From Sebastes aleutianus (Eukaryota; Chordata; Actinopteri; Perciformes; Sebastidae), in contig CAKAKS010000004.1 in assembly GCA_916700875.1 (NCBI GenBank), positions 9,692,534-9,756,533 of the forward strand: a DNA stretch of 64,000 bases, read 5' to 3'. Shown one piece after another: positions 11,957-23,874 of the stretch. The position numbers and the translations under genes are program-made. The notes beneath the pieces were generated by a model. It worked only from the letters and a program-made list of their open reading frames with translations. It searched no databases and was not told where the DNA came from. Each line of letters starts with the position of its first letter. Positions within the stretch are counted from its first letter, which is position 1.

Positions 11957-14148
11957 GTTAAGTGCTGAGCAGCACATTTTATTGTTGAAAGAATAATGTA
12001 CCTGTTGCTCACCTTCACTGGTTTGTTGCAGCATCTTGATCTAAACAACCTGAAAGAAAAGGAAACGAAGGAATAAAAGTAATAAATTAACTTTTTAAAG
12101 AGACCAATAAGTCTTTAGCTGAAAATGACCATATCATACAAAAGTTTGTCTCACCACTCAAAGATGATGATTGTACTGTAGAGCGCTACGATTCCCAGGA
12201 TCTTCAGTGTAATGTAGATGACAGCCCAAAATTCTGGATTATCTGTAACAAGACAGCATGGTCACCTTCTCCTTAATGGGAAATGTTACGGCTCTAAAAC
12301 ATCATCAACCTGAATTCCTTCTTTTAACCTCAAACATAAACTGGTTTATAGCATTATTTCATACAAATGCAATAAAAGGTGTTTTACAGGGTACTCAAAC
12401 AAACAAACAAACAAACAAAGCAATACAGAAAACGAGAAAAACAGAAAAGAGAAGAGTGCAGATTAGATTAAATTAAACAGATTCAGTTCAGTTCTACATT
12501 TACCTGCATTATTAATCCCTGATGACGTCTGACTACCGAGATCATTTGTGGCCACACAGTAATAGTCTTCTATATCTGTCACAGAGGTCACCTTGAAGCT
12601 GTAAAAGTCTCCTTCAGCTACGATGACAGGTCCGTCTTTGCTGGTCTTGATCCAGGTGAAGCGGCTGACAGGAGGATTAGCTCTGCTAGAGCAGGTCAGG
12701 GTCACCAGGCTACCTGCTGACACCAAACCTGATGGACTGATGGACACTGAGGTGTCTTTGGGAGCATCTGAGGAAAATGTGAAATCAACTTTATTCATTA
12801 AAATCATTCCATGAATCATCATGTGCTGACAGGATCTAATAACAAACACTTTATTATCTTACATGAAACACTGAGCGTCGTTCTCTCCTCTGCTGTCTTG
12901 ACGTCTTTTCCTTCATTTACAGGATATCTTGCTGAACAGGTGATGATGAATCCATCATGTTCGTCTGACAGAGTGAAGGTCTTCTGGATTTTAGTTGTGA
13001 AGGTTCCATCTGTGTTTTCCTCTATTTTGTTGTGAGGGTTTTGTTGGAGAGTCCAGGTGAGTTCAGGAGGGGAGTGTGGACAGGGAGTGAAAGCTGAGCA
13101 GGTTATAGTGACAGACTGCTTCTCCTTCAAATCACCTGGGATCTCAATGCTGGGCCTCGGAGGAGAATCTGGAGTTTCAAGTCAAACACAGATTGTACAA
13201 TAAAAAATAGATCATGATAGATTAGAACACTTTTTAAAAAACAAAGCTGACACAGAAGGTGACAACCTTGTACTGAAAATGTATAAAGTGTCTAAGGTTT
13301 GCTTTTTAAAATCCCCAAATGTGACCATTTTAATGTCAAACTGTAACAACAGAATCAGTGTTTAATCAGAATTTAAATTCATGGCAAAGTGAAAAACCTT
13401 CAAAATTAAAAAGTTGCAACTTTCACTTTTTATTCTAAACAATAACATTATAGACTGACTGATAAAAAACAAAACTCTCTTACCGTTGACTTTTATTTGA
13501 AGACTATCACAATAAGTTGTTGCCCTGAATGGTCCGTTCTCAATTCTGAAGAAGTAGCTGTCTGTGTAACTTGTGTTTACACTGGAAAATAAAGTGGTGC
13601 AGTTTTTCTGACTCAGGTCTCCAGTAAGACTCATTGGATAGATATTATCCATCCTGCTACTGTTGAAAATGACATTATGTGGATTGTTGGTAAAATCTGG
13701 GTTATTTTTAATCCACACTCCGAAGGTTGTTCTTGTACCGTCAAATGTCTCTTGAGCGTTTATGTTACCACTGAAGTTACATGGGATCTGCAGGCAGGAT
13801 CCCCTCAGTGCGTTCATCTCCAGAGGTGTAGTAATGAATAGGTCTGACTCTTCAGGACAAACAGCCACAGCACCTGTGAAACAGACTCGTGATGAACAAA
13901 TTGTGGAGCAAAATGTGCATGAAGAGAAAGTTCATGATGCACAAACTGTAATTCAGCAGCAGCATGTTTGGTCTTTTTAACAATGTCAGCATAAAACATT
14001 TCACTTTGCAGACAGAGCATGAACAGTTGGAAAAAGTAACGTCTTCAAATAAAAGTGAATGAACAAACAGCTCACCTGAAACTAAGAAGACGCTCAGCAA
14101 CACGATGGCTGTCACCATTTTCACAGACTGGACTGAAATGACACTCAT
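11843..14148 (-). CDS. G2: Siglec-like receptor, activating-type (Lys in TM), complete
   Basis: Inferred coding exons: 14076-14148 (signal), 13484-13873 (V), 12863-13168 (C2-I), 12504-12767 (C2-II), 12155-12242 (TM), 12013-12049 and 11843-11896. Their sum is 1212 bases, about 403 residues, with every junction in phase. The V domain has SCLQIPC, NCTTLF and YFFRIENG, the Cys pattern and F-strand Arg of sialic-acid-binding Siglecs. The TM segment contains ITLKILGIVALYSTIIIF with a Lys, which in Siglec-14/15/16-type receptors permits pairing with a DAP12-like adaptor (family knowledge; pairing here is inference). The tail is basic (FRSRCCNKPVK) and ends ADYVNRVIEIQAS; YVN fits an SH2 YxN motif, not an ITIM. 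It is the best intact K gene. The start is the ATG after a ccag acceptor; a second Met (MVTAIV) lies ten residues on. Confidence 0.85.
11915..11954. repeat. (GA)n microsatellite beside last G2 exon
   Basis: On the gene strand this is a (CT)n run ending about 18 bases before the final exon, where the polypyrimidine tract sits. The acceptor here reads ttcaaatccacag. Confidence 0.95.
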
Positions 14149-14458
14149 CACCTGGATTTGGCAAAAAGTTACTTTTCATAAAACATCTTTTAAAAGAAGC
14201 ATTCATGTTCTTTTAAAGCCACCTCAAATTAATACATTCAAACCAGGAACTCTCCCTGTACAACCAGATGTTACTGTGTTATAATAGTGATTAATAATCT
14301 CTGCAGAGTAAAAAACAGTTTAAATATAAAATGATCTAGTATGAGTTTATGATGTTTCTGCTAAAACAAAACCCAACAAATAAAAGTAGAGTTCATTGAA
14401 AACAGCAAAATAAAAAACTCTGTGAGTTAAACATGAAAGCAGTAACATGTTACCTTAC

Positions 14459-14585
14459 CAAAGGAGCCGGCAGCTAAAATGAAGAAACAGTTAGTTTTAA
14501 AATCAGACAATTTGTGAATGTCAGCAGAACTGCAACAGACCCAGTAGCTACCCGACTTCCCTGCTAAGCCGTTGTGATATAAAAG
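14459..14585 (-). promoter_or_regulatory. G2 core promoter and non-coding first exon
   Basis: A donor (ctttg/gtaagg) at 14459 ends a non-coding first exon. Upstream on the minus strand is a TATA-like cttttatatc (14576-14585), placing transcription start near 14545-14555. An ETS-type gaggaagt lies at about 14662-14669. The same arrangement is conserved in G3, G4, G5, G7 and G8. Confidence 0.6.
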
Positions 14586-14589
14586 CAAA

Positions 14590-16130
14590 CATGAAATGAC
14601 TTAAATAGTGTAGAAAAAGAAGAAGAAGAAGTCTTGACTCCTCCTGCTCGCACCCTTTGAGTGAGGAAGTCATCTTTTGAGACAACTTGATCTCATCAGG
14701 ATGCAAATGACATATTTATTCTCAAAGATTATTTTTTATCACATGACTCTCAGCAAGCCTGTATGCCTTATTAGGGGCCGAACAGTTATGCTGCTGGTCC
14801 CTCTTGTTTTTGTCAATATTATCTTCTCCTGTAGTTCTTGGAGACTACTAAGACTACAAAACGTCATCATGCCAACTCATCCGCCATTACAGCCTCGTTG
14901 TTTATACTCGCGCTCATGCAACCGTGGTCTAGTTTATTTATAGCCTAATGTCAGCTTTTTACTTCATAAAAGTGGTGTTCATTTGTGGAGATTATCTTGC
15001 TGAACAAAACGTATAAATATCATAAACGTTTGTTTGCCACAGAGCTTGTTTTCTGCAATAATCCAAATCCCAATTTGAAAATCCCATTGGCTTTTTGTCA
15101 AGGGAACCAGGGCGATGCTAACTTCCTGGCTGGCCTACAAAAATATGTCATCACTGGAGCACTCTAAAGAGGGGGTTTTATTACGAGTAGTTTAGTTGTT
15201 GTGGTACTGTATTGTTATTACAAAGGGGGATGGTTTGCTGTTACCTTGACTGTTAGCCAACAGAGATTTATAATGTATATCTGCATGTCGTTTACTGTCA
15301 ACTATCAAGTGATCCAGTTGGTTTACATAACGGTCTAGATGTACTCATGCTGAATTTCTTCATTTTAAACATGCAACTTCTCAGTAATGTTAGCAAATAA
15401 GGAAGTGGTGAAGCGGTGATGCCTGTTGTTGACAAGGTTAAAGAAGTTGTTACCGTCTTAATGCAGACTATACAGAGCCTCCGTGCTATTATTTTATTAC
15501 CTTCATAAAGTGTAGTTGCAACGTAACCCTCGGCTACACAAGCTAAAACAAAAGCAGTCTGTATGTAGTCTAACTGTTTAGCTTAGTTTGCCACATATCT
15601 TAAAATGGTTATAAACTAAGCAGCTGGCTGAGAAAAAGCAGCGCCTCCTCCGTCTACTCGCATTACCTGCAGGCAGTGCTTCTAGTTTTACGTCCTTTTT
15701 GCTCCTATTTGTGAATACAAAGAATTGAGGGGAAGAAAAATAATGATAATAAAAATGTGGCAAAAACAGCCCAACCTTACAGAGAGGAAACAATCTCCAT
15801 CTTCTTTTCAGTCGTAATTAAAATGACTGTATGGAGAAAACGGGATACACAATACATAACAAAACAAGGTCGATGCCTTGTCAGAAATAATCAGAAGATA
15901 GCATGAAACAAAATGACACATAAACATGTCAAAACTAAATGTAATCTTGTACAACATTACGAATGTGTGTGCAAAACTGCTTCTGGTGCCATGTTCACTA
16001 TCCTTTGTATGTCATCATTTCTTACTATAACTCCCTATTTAAAGCTTTGGGACTTTTATTTGCACACATCTGGACATATGAATAACAAATCACACATAAA
16101 CAGCTGCGTGAGTTCAGCACACAAATATTT
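14590..16130. repeat. Inter-gene spacer block, copy 2
   Basis: It begins with a segment starting aggggccgaacagttatgct (about 14773), continues into the common spacer (tttatttatagcctaatg) and ends at a LINE tail. Roughly 14935-17690 is tandemly duplicated as 17697-20950. No gene is recognised in it. Confidence 0.6.
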
Positions 16131-16134
16131 ATTT

Positions 16135-16956
16135 ATTTTTATTTTATTTTATCTTTATTTAAACCACATAAGTCAATTGAGAACCAATTCTCGTCTACAA
16201 TGACGACGTGGCCAAGAGGCAGCAAGACATTAGAACAGGGGTCTCCAACCTGTTTCCCTCTGAGAGCTAATTTGACAAAATGAAAGTGGCTGAGAGCTAC
16301 TCAAAGCACCAAGTCTGTCTTACTTTTATGGTCCTTTAATAACGTTTCAGCCACCGCAGTCATCGCCTCTATTACAATTCTTTCATAGGTGAAGGGCTTT
16401 TTTGTTTCGTTAGGATGCGAGCCACTTTGCTTCATCGGCCTTCTTTGGTAAACAGAGACTGTCGTCTTTTAAGGATTGTTTTTGGCTCCTTTACCTTCTT
16501 TGTTCATAAACTGCTACCAGCCCGAAAGTCCCATGAAAAGTTGCTGTGGACTTGGTGCTCGATGTTACATCTTTTACTGATTAACACGCTCACACCGCAA
16601 ATGTGAGACATACCGATTCCTCATGAAAATAATGTATTTTTTGCCTTTTATTGGCCTGCGGTCATTGTCAAATCCGGTCTCTGTATGTTATGGCGTTACA
16701 AACCTGACAGCAGCCTAACTAGTTTAATTGACAGCCGATAGGCATATAATCATTTGGTCTCAGAATGGGGTGGGATGTCTGTGAATTTGATTGGGTTGTA
16801 ATTTAAACAGTTTTACAAAGAACCGTTAGCAAGCCACTCAGAAACGGGTAGCTTGCGAGCTACTTGTTGGAGACCCCTGCATTAGAACATAGAACATAAA
16901 TACGACTAGTGCAATAAAACAGACAAAATTAAAACATCACAATAATTACAGTATAT

Positions 16957-16993
<37 letters not shown>

Positions 16994-17505
16994 CTGTGTT
17001 CCAGAGAGGCAAATTCGGAAGCAGGTGCAGTGATCAGAAACTATCGCTTGTAATGAGTCATTAAAGGAGGGTAACAGAATAAGGGTGTGGAGTTTTAGCA
17101 TCTTTTGCAACTCATTCCAGTCACTAGGAGCAGCAAACTGGAATGAGTGACGACCAAAGGAGGAATGACCATACTGAAGAATTTGCTAGAACGTAAATTG
17201 CAGTTCCTGTTGGAGATATTGAGTAGTGACCGGAGGTATGGAGGGGTTTTGCCAATGATAGTCTTCTGGTCTGACGCCTGCTATGGAGGGATGGCCAGTT
17301 TACTATAGAGAATACAGGTTACAGTGATGAGTGTTGAAAGGGACACCGGTGACAAAGCGAATGGCAGTATGGTAGATGACGTCCAGTTTATTGAGATGAT
17401 TTTTGGAGGCGAGTCTGTAGATTAAGTCACCATAATCCAGGATTGGGAGAATATGTTGATAACTGACATTGAAAATCTGCAGGATGTGAATTTTTTAAAT
17501 TTCTC
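16135..17505 (-). mobile_element. 5'-truncated LINE, interrupted by a hAT element
   Basis: The plus-strand left end (tatttatttttattttattt, then aagtcaattgagaacc) is the 3' tail of a fish LINE lying on the minus strand. The right part encodes YGDLIYRLASKNHLNKLDV, an ORF2 C-terminus, on the minus strand. A hAT element (16236-16879) splits it. An (AT)n run lies at 16962-16990. The LINE is 5' truncated and inactive. Confidence 0.7.
16236..16879. mobile_element. Non-autonomous hAT element
   Basis: The element starts caggggtctccaac and ends gttggagacccctg, a perfect inverted terminal repeat of hAT/Charlie type. It is flanked by an 8-bp target-site duplication cattagaa (16228-16235 and 16880-16887), the length expected for hAT. 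It is 644 bp long with no transposase frame. Confidence 0.9.
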
Positions 17506-17595
17506 TCCATTGAACTGCAGGCAGCAAAGACAACATTAAGGCACATTAAATATGAATTCTACACAAATGTATTTTTTGTCTTTCAACAAGAGCAC

Positions 17596-17696
17596 TCAGT
17601 TTCTCTTCACTTGAGCGTAGAGATCCTCTGGTCCGTTGGCGGTCTTTCTTAAACTGTTTGCTGTCTGGGACACTTTGACCTGTGCGTACAGCGTAT
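17596..17696 (-). pseudogene. Orphan ITIM-tail exon fragment 2
   Basis: It is near-identical to 10028-10128: TLYAQV, a short linker, DLYAQVKRN and a stop on the minus strand, with the same breakpoint at gcgtat where spacer sequence begins. It is a duplicate of the same deletion product. Confidence 0.8.
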
Positions 17697-18890
17697 TTAT
17701 AGCCAAATGTTAACTTTTTACTTCATAAAAGTAGTGTTCATTTGTGGAGATTATCTTGCTGAACAAAACGTGTAAGTATCATAAACGTTTGTTTGCCAAG
17801 GAGCTTATTTTCTGCAATAATCCAAAACCCAATGTAAAAATCCCATTGGATTTTTGTCGAGGGAACCAGGGCTACGCTAACGTCCTGGCTGGCTTACAAC
17901 AATATGTCATCACTGGTGCACTCTAAAGAGGGAGTTTTATTATGAATAGTTTAGTTGTTGTGGTACCGTTTTGTTTTTACAAAGGAGGATGATTTGCTGT
18001 AACCCTGACTGTTAGCCACAGAGATTTATAATGTATCTCTGCATGTCGTTCACTGTCAACTATCAAGTGATCCAGTTGGTTTACATAAAGGTCTAGATGT
18101 ACTCATGCTGAATTTCTTCATTTTAAACATGCAACTTCTCAGTAATGTTAGCAAATACAGAAGTGGTGAAGCAATGATGACTGTTGTTGACAAGGTTAAA
18201 GAAGTTGTTGCCGTCTTGGTGCAGACTATACGGAGCCTCCGTGCTATTATTTTATTACCTTCATAAAGTGTAGTTGCAACGTAACCCTCGGCTACACAAG
18301 CTAAAACAAAAGCAGTCTGTATGTAGTCTGACTGTTTAGCTTAGTTTGCCACATATCTTAAAATGGTTATAAACTAAGCAGCTGGCTGAGAAAAAGCAGC
18401 GCCTCCTCCGTCTACTAGCATTACCTGCAGGCAGTGCTTCTAGTTTTACGTCCTTTTTGCTCCTATTTGTGCATACAAAAAATTGAGGGGAAGAAAAATA
18501 ATGATAATAAAAATGTGACAAAAACAGCTCAACCTTACAGAGTGGAAACAATCTTCATCTTCTTTTCTGTCGTAATTAAAATGACTGTATGGAGAAAACG
18601 GGATACACAATACATAACAAAACAAGGTCGATGCCTTGTCAGAAATAATCAGAAGATATCATGAAACAAAATGACAAATAAAAATTTCAAAACTAAATGT
18701 AATCTTGTACAACATTACGAATGTGTGTGCAGAACTGCTTCTGGTGCCATGTTCACTATCCTTTGCATGTCATAATTATTTACTATAGCTCCCTATTTAA
18801 AGCTTTGGGACTTTTATTTGCACACATCTGGACATATGAATAACAAATCACACATAAACAGCTGCGTGAGTTCAGCACACAAATATTTAT
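17697..18890. repeat. Inter-gene spacer block, copy 3
   Basis: This is a tandem duplicate of about 14935-16130, with the same order of landmarks and few differences. No independent gene is seen. Confidence 0.65.
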
Positions 18891-18992
18891 TTATTTTTAT
18901 TTTATTTTATCTTTATTTAACCACATAAGTCAATTGAGAACCAATTCTCATTTACAATGACGACGTGGCCAAGAGGCAGCAAGACATTAGAA

Positions 18993-20009
18993 CAGGGGTC
19001 TCCAACCTGTTTCCCTCTGAGAGCTAATTTGACAAAATGAAAGTGGCTCCAAATACCAAGTACCAAGCACCAAGTCTGTCTTACTTTTATGGTCCTTTAA
19101 TAACGTTTCAGCCACCGCAGTCATCGCCTCTTTTACAATTCTTTCATAGGTGAAGGGCTTTTTTGTTTCGTTAGGATGTGCGCCACTAAACGATGGCTGT
19201 TTGCTTCATCGGCCTTCTTTGGTAAACAGAGACTGTCGTCTTTTAAGGATTGTTTTTGGCTCCTTTACCTTCTTTGATCATAAACTGCTACCAGCCGGAA
19301 AGTCCCATGAAAAGTTGCTGTGGACTTGGCGCTCGATGTTACATCTTTTACTGACTAACACGCTCACACCGCAAATGTGACACATACCGATTCCTTATGA
19401 AAATAATGTATTTTTTGCCTTTTATTGGCCTGCGGTCATTGTCAAATCTGGTCTCTGTATGTTATGGCGTTACAAACCTGACAGCAGCCTAACTAGTTTA
19501 ATTGACAGCCGATAGGCATATAATCATTTGGTCTCAGAATGGGGTGGGATGTCTGTGAATTTGATTGGGTTGTAATTTTAACTACGTCTGTACGAGGGAC
19601 TACCAATGCTAATGAGGGATTTCCAACACCTAGTGACAATGTGGCAGCCTGGAGAATAACACTTCTCAGTCACTGCCAAAGACATCAAGAGCTCCCAGCA
19701 AGCATGCTAATGCTGCGGGAACCAACGCACGGGCATCGATCTAGGGACGTCCCACACCAACACACATGGACGTACTGAGGAGAGATGCTGGACAGTGCTG
19801 GCGAGCTAGCAAGATGTATGGTGGACTGAGACAGCTGGAAGCTCCACTTGAAAGCCCGTCTGGGGACGACCCAATGATATCATTTCCGATAGTTGTATTA
19901 TCACTCCTTCCATCCACCACTATTGGTTTTGTGTTATCAGTCCTACTTGTATTAGCTATTACAGCTGCTACGCTACTATTGTAGCTGCTTCTCTATCTCT
20001 CTCTCTCTA

Positions 20010-20057
<48 letters not shown>

Positions 20058-20397
20058 TCTCTATCTATCTATCCCCCCAGCCGGTCTCGGCAGATGGCCG
20101 CCAGCCCTGCGCCTGGTTCTGCTCCAGGTTTCTTCCCAGTAATCGGGGAGTTTTTCCTGGCCACAGTGCGCTTGGTGGATCCTGTTGGGTCTCTAAACTA
20201 TGGTGTACTGTCATAGACCTGCTCTATATATAAAGCGTCTTGAGATAACTTCTGTTGTGATTTGACGCTATACAAAAATAAATTGATTTGATTTGATTTG
20301 ATTAATTTAAACAGTTTTACAAAGAACTGTTAGCGAGCCACTCAGAAACGGGTAACAAGCTACTGGTAGCTCGCGAGCTACTTGTTGGAGACCCCTG
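18993..20397. mobile_element. Duplicate hAT element with internal insertion
   Basis: The ends match 16236-16879: caggggtctccaac on the left and gttggagacccctg on the right. The flanks are cattagaa and catcagaa, so the duplication has picked up one substitution. The element is interrupted by a LINE fragment at 19579-20303. Confidence 0.85.
19579..20303 (+). mobile_element. 5'-truncated LINE inserted in the hAT element
   Basis: The inserted segment ends with aagcgtcttgagataacttc and ttgtgatttgacgctataca, followed by a (ttgat)n tail, the typical 3' end of an L2/CR1-like fish LINE. A 5-bp duplication aattt (19574-19578 and 20304-20308) flanks it. The paralogue near 16800 shows the uninterrupted target. 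It includes a (TC)n run at about 19989-20072. Confidence 0.8.
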
Positions 20398-20474
20398 CAT
20401 CAGAACATAGAACATAAATACGACTAGTGCAATAAAACAGACAAAATTAAAACATCACAATAAATACAATATAT

Positions 20475-20521
<47 letters not shown>

Positions 20522-20855
20522 CTGTGTTCCAGAGAGGCAAATTCAGAAGCAGGTGCAGTGATCAGAAACTATCGCTTGTAATGAGTCATTAAAGGAGGGT
20601 AACAGAATGACGGTGTGGAGTTTTAGCATCTTTTGCAACTCATTCCAGTCACTAGGAGCAGCAAACTGGAATGAGTGATGACCAAAGGAGGAATGACCAT
20701 ACTGAAGAATTTGCTAGAACGTAAATTGCAGTTCCTGTTGTAGATATTGAGTAGTTAAATTTATCTCCATTGAACTGTAGACAGCAAAGACAACATTAAG
20801 GCACATTAAATATGAATTCTACATAAATGTATTTTTTGTCTTTCAACAAGAGCAC

Positions 20856-20956
20856 TCAGTTTCTCTTCACTTGAGCGTAGAGATCCTCTGGGCCGTCGGC
20901 GGTCTGTCTTAAGCTGCTGGCTGTCTGGGACACTTTGACCTGTGCGTACAGCGTAT
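20856..20956 (-). pseudogene. Orphan ITIM-tail exon fragment 3
   Basis: This is the third copy of the truncated tail exon (TLYAQV, DLYAQVKRN, stop). An 18-bp string cctgtgcgtacagcgtat ends it (20939-20956) and recurs at 21085-21102 inside the G3 tail exon, with 128 bases of spacer-block sequence between. It now lies downstream of the premature G3 stop, so it could only be reached if the 128 bases were removed. Confidence 0.75.
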
Positions 20957-21064
20957 TTATAGCCTAATGTTAACTTTTTACTTCATAAAAGTAGTGTTCA
21001 TTTGTGGAGATTATCTTGCTGAACAAAACGTGTAAGTATCATAAACGCTTGTTTGCCAAAGAGT

Positions 21065-23378
21065 TTATTTTCTGCAATAATAAACCTGTGCGTACAGCGT
21101 ATCCTGCTGCTGTCCACCGTCCTGCACCGAGGCCAGTTCAGGTCTCGTGGAGAAGTCGATCTCTCCATAATGGATGATTTCTTCTTCTGTTTTACTTGCT
21201 GGCTCTTCAGCAGCCGCCTCTTCACCCGTTTGACTCTGCAAAAAAATAATCCAAACAGGAAGTGTTGTGAGGTGAATCTTCAGCTGGATCCTTCCATTTT
21301 AAATAATTACCGACACTGCGTCAGGTAGACTCCACAGCCAATGTGAAGAGACGTAAAACATTCAAAACACAGGCCTACTGTAGAGGGAAGTTTAGTATGG
21401 TCTCACCTGAGTCTGTTTTGCAGTTGCATATGTTGACTTTAAACGCCTGGAAGACATTAGAGTGATTATACTGTATACTTTAGGTTCAGCATACAGTGTG
21501 CCAGTAAAGTGTCAACACTGGTGGGAAAACAGATATTATTGAGTCATCTGCTTTGATTTGTGACACTTACCAAACACATACAATCAGGCAGATGAGTGCG
21601 ATGAACCCAACGATTCCTCCAATAAACGGCCCCAATTCTAGAGAGCCAACTTTACCTTAAGACAAGACAACAAAGCCAATATATGTGACTAAAAAAGTGT
21701 TGAATGTTGACGTGCAACAATATTGATGCAGCATCGCGGAAGTCCCACTTTTTACCTTTCATATTCAGATGGATCTCTGGTGATGTTCCATTACCAAGCT
21801 CATTTGTGGCCACGCAGAAATAAACTCCTCCATCAGTGACATTAAAGCTGTAAAAGTCTCCTTCAGATACATTGACAGGTCCGTTCCTGCTGGTCTTGAA
21901 CCAGGTGAAGTGGATGACAGGAGGATTGGCTCTGCTGGAGCAGGTCAGGTTCACCCGGCTACCTACTGACACCAAACCTGGCGGACTGATGGATACTGAG
22001 GTGTTTTTGGGAGCATCTGAGGAAAATGTGATAGAGATGTGAGATAAGAGAGTAGCACCAGAGCCGTGAGAAAGGAGAATAATTGTGGAAACACTGGTTG
22101 TCTTACATGAAACACTGAGCGTCGTTCTCTCCTCTGCTGTCTTGACGTCTTTTCCTTCATTTACAGGATATCTGGCTGAACAGGTGATGATGAGTCCATC
22201 ATGTTCGTCTGACAGAGTGAAGGTCGTCTGGATTTTAGTTGTGAAGGTTCGATCTGTGTTTTCCTCTATTTTGTTGTGAGGGTCTTGTTGGAGAGTCCAG
22301 GTGAGTTCAGGAGGGGAGTGTGGACAGGGAGTGAAAGCTGAGCAGGTTATAGTGAGCAACTGATTCTCCTTCAGATCACCTGAGATCTGAATGCTGGGGC
22401 TCAGAGGAGAATCTGGATTTTCAAATCAAGCACAGATTGTACAATGATAAATAGATCATGATAGACTAGAACACTTTTGCAAAAGCTGACACAGAACGTG
22501 ATAATCATGCATAAAGTATATAAAGTTTACTTTTTGATATCCCAAAATTTGAAATTTTTTATGTGAAACTATAACAACAGTCAGTGTTTAATCAGAATTT
22601 AAATTCATGGCAAAGTGAAAAACCTCCAATATTAAAAAGTTGCAAATTTAATTTTTTATTCTAAACAATAACATTATACACTGACTGATAAAAAAAAAAA
22701 AAAACTCTCTTACCTTTGACTGTTATTCGAAGACTATCACATTTAGCTGTTGCCCTGAATGGTCTGTTCTCAATTCTGAAGAAGTACCTGTCTGTGTAAC
22801 TTGTGTTTACACTGGAAAATAATGTGGTGCAGTTTTTCTGACTCAGGTCTCCAGTAAGACTCATTGGATAGATATTATCCATCCTGCTACTGTTGAAAAT
22901 CATATTAAGTGGTTTGTTGGCCAAATCCGTGGTATGTTTAATCCACACTCCGAAGATTGTTCTTGCGCTGCTGAATTTCTTTCCTTGTTTAACTGTAAAG
23001 TTACATGGGATTTGCAGACAAGATCCACTCAGTGCTTTCATCTTCTTTGGTGTAGTAATGAATAGGCCTGACTCCACAGGACAATCAGCCAAAGCCCCTG
23101 TGAAACAGACTCGTGATGAACAAATTGTGAAGCAAAATCTGCATGAAGAAAAAGTTCATGATGCACAAACTGTAATTCAGCAGCAACATTTTCTGTTCTT
23201 TTACTTCTAACAATGTCAGTATGAAACATTTCACTTTGCAAACAGAGCATGAACAGTTGGGAAAAGTAACGTCTCCAAATAAAAGTGACTGAACAAACAG
23301 CTCACCTGAAACTAAGAAGACGCTCAGCAACACGATGGCTGTCACCATTTTCACAGACTGGACTGAAATGACACTCAT
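21065..23378 (-). CDS. G3: Siglec-like receptor, inhibitory-type, tail truncated
   Basis: Inferred coding exons: 23306-23378, 22714-23097 (V), 22107-22412 (C2-I), 21756-22016 (C2-II), 21571-21649 (TM), 21407-21446 and 21065-21235; total 1314 bases, about 437 residues, all junctions in phase. The V domain keeps NCTTLF and YFFRIENR. The C2-II domain is the most divergent in the array (YFCVATNELGNGTSPEI). The TM (GPFIGGIVGFIALICLIV) has no charge. The last exon encodes IIHYGEI, a good ITIM, and TLYAQV, an ITSM-like motif, then runs into spacer sequence and stops after VYYCRK. The third motif DLYAQV of G7/G9 is lost from the frame. The gene therefore looks functional, with two of three tyrosine motifs. 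ITIM recruitment of SHP-type phosphatases is family knowledge. Confidence 0.8.
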
Positions 23379-23689
23379 CACCTGGATTTGACAAAAAGTT
23401 ACTTTTCATAAAACAGCTTTTAAATGAAGCATTCATGTTCTTTTATAGCCACCTCAACTTAATACATTCAAACCAGGAACTCTCCGTGTACAGGCATATG
23501 TTACTGTGTTATAATAGTGATTAATAATCTCTGCAGAGTTAAAAACAGTTTAAATATAAAATTATCCAGTGTGAGTTTATGATGTTTCTGCAAAAACAAA
23601 ACCCAACAATAAAAGTAGAGTTCATGAAAAGCAGCAAAATAAAGAAACCTCTCTGAGTTAAACATAAAAGCAGTAACATGTTACCTTAC

Positions 23690-23870
23690 CAAAGGAGCCA
23701 GCAGCTAAAACGAAGAAACAATTAGTTTTAAAATCAGACAATTTGTGAATGTCAGCAGAACTGCAACAGACCCAGTAGCTACCCGACTTCCCTGCTAAGC
23801 CGTTGTGATATAAAAGCAAACATGAAATGACTGAAACTCCTCCTGCTCACATCCTGTGAAAGAGGAAGTC
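23690..23870 (-). promoter_or_regulatory. G3 core promoter, first exon and PU.1-like site
   Basis: The donor at 23690 ends a non-coding first exon; the TATA-like cttttatatc is at 23807-23816. The plus strand carries aaagaggaagtc at 23859-23870, close to the PU.1/ETS consensus of myeloid and B-cell promoters. Confidence 0.55.
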
Positions 23871-23874
23871 ATCT

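Larger units (their letters stand above)
18893..20745 (-). mobile_element. Second copy of the LINE, carrying hAT and a nested LINE
   Basis: The copy repeats 16135-17200 (LINE tail, hAT, LINE body) and is cut on its right side near 20745, where sequence next to an ITIM-tail fragment follows. Relative to the first copy its hAT contains an extra 725-bp insertion. An (AT)n run lies at 20480-20518. Confidence 0.7.
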
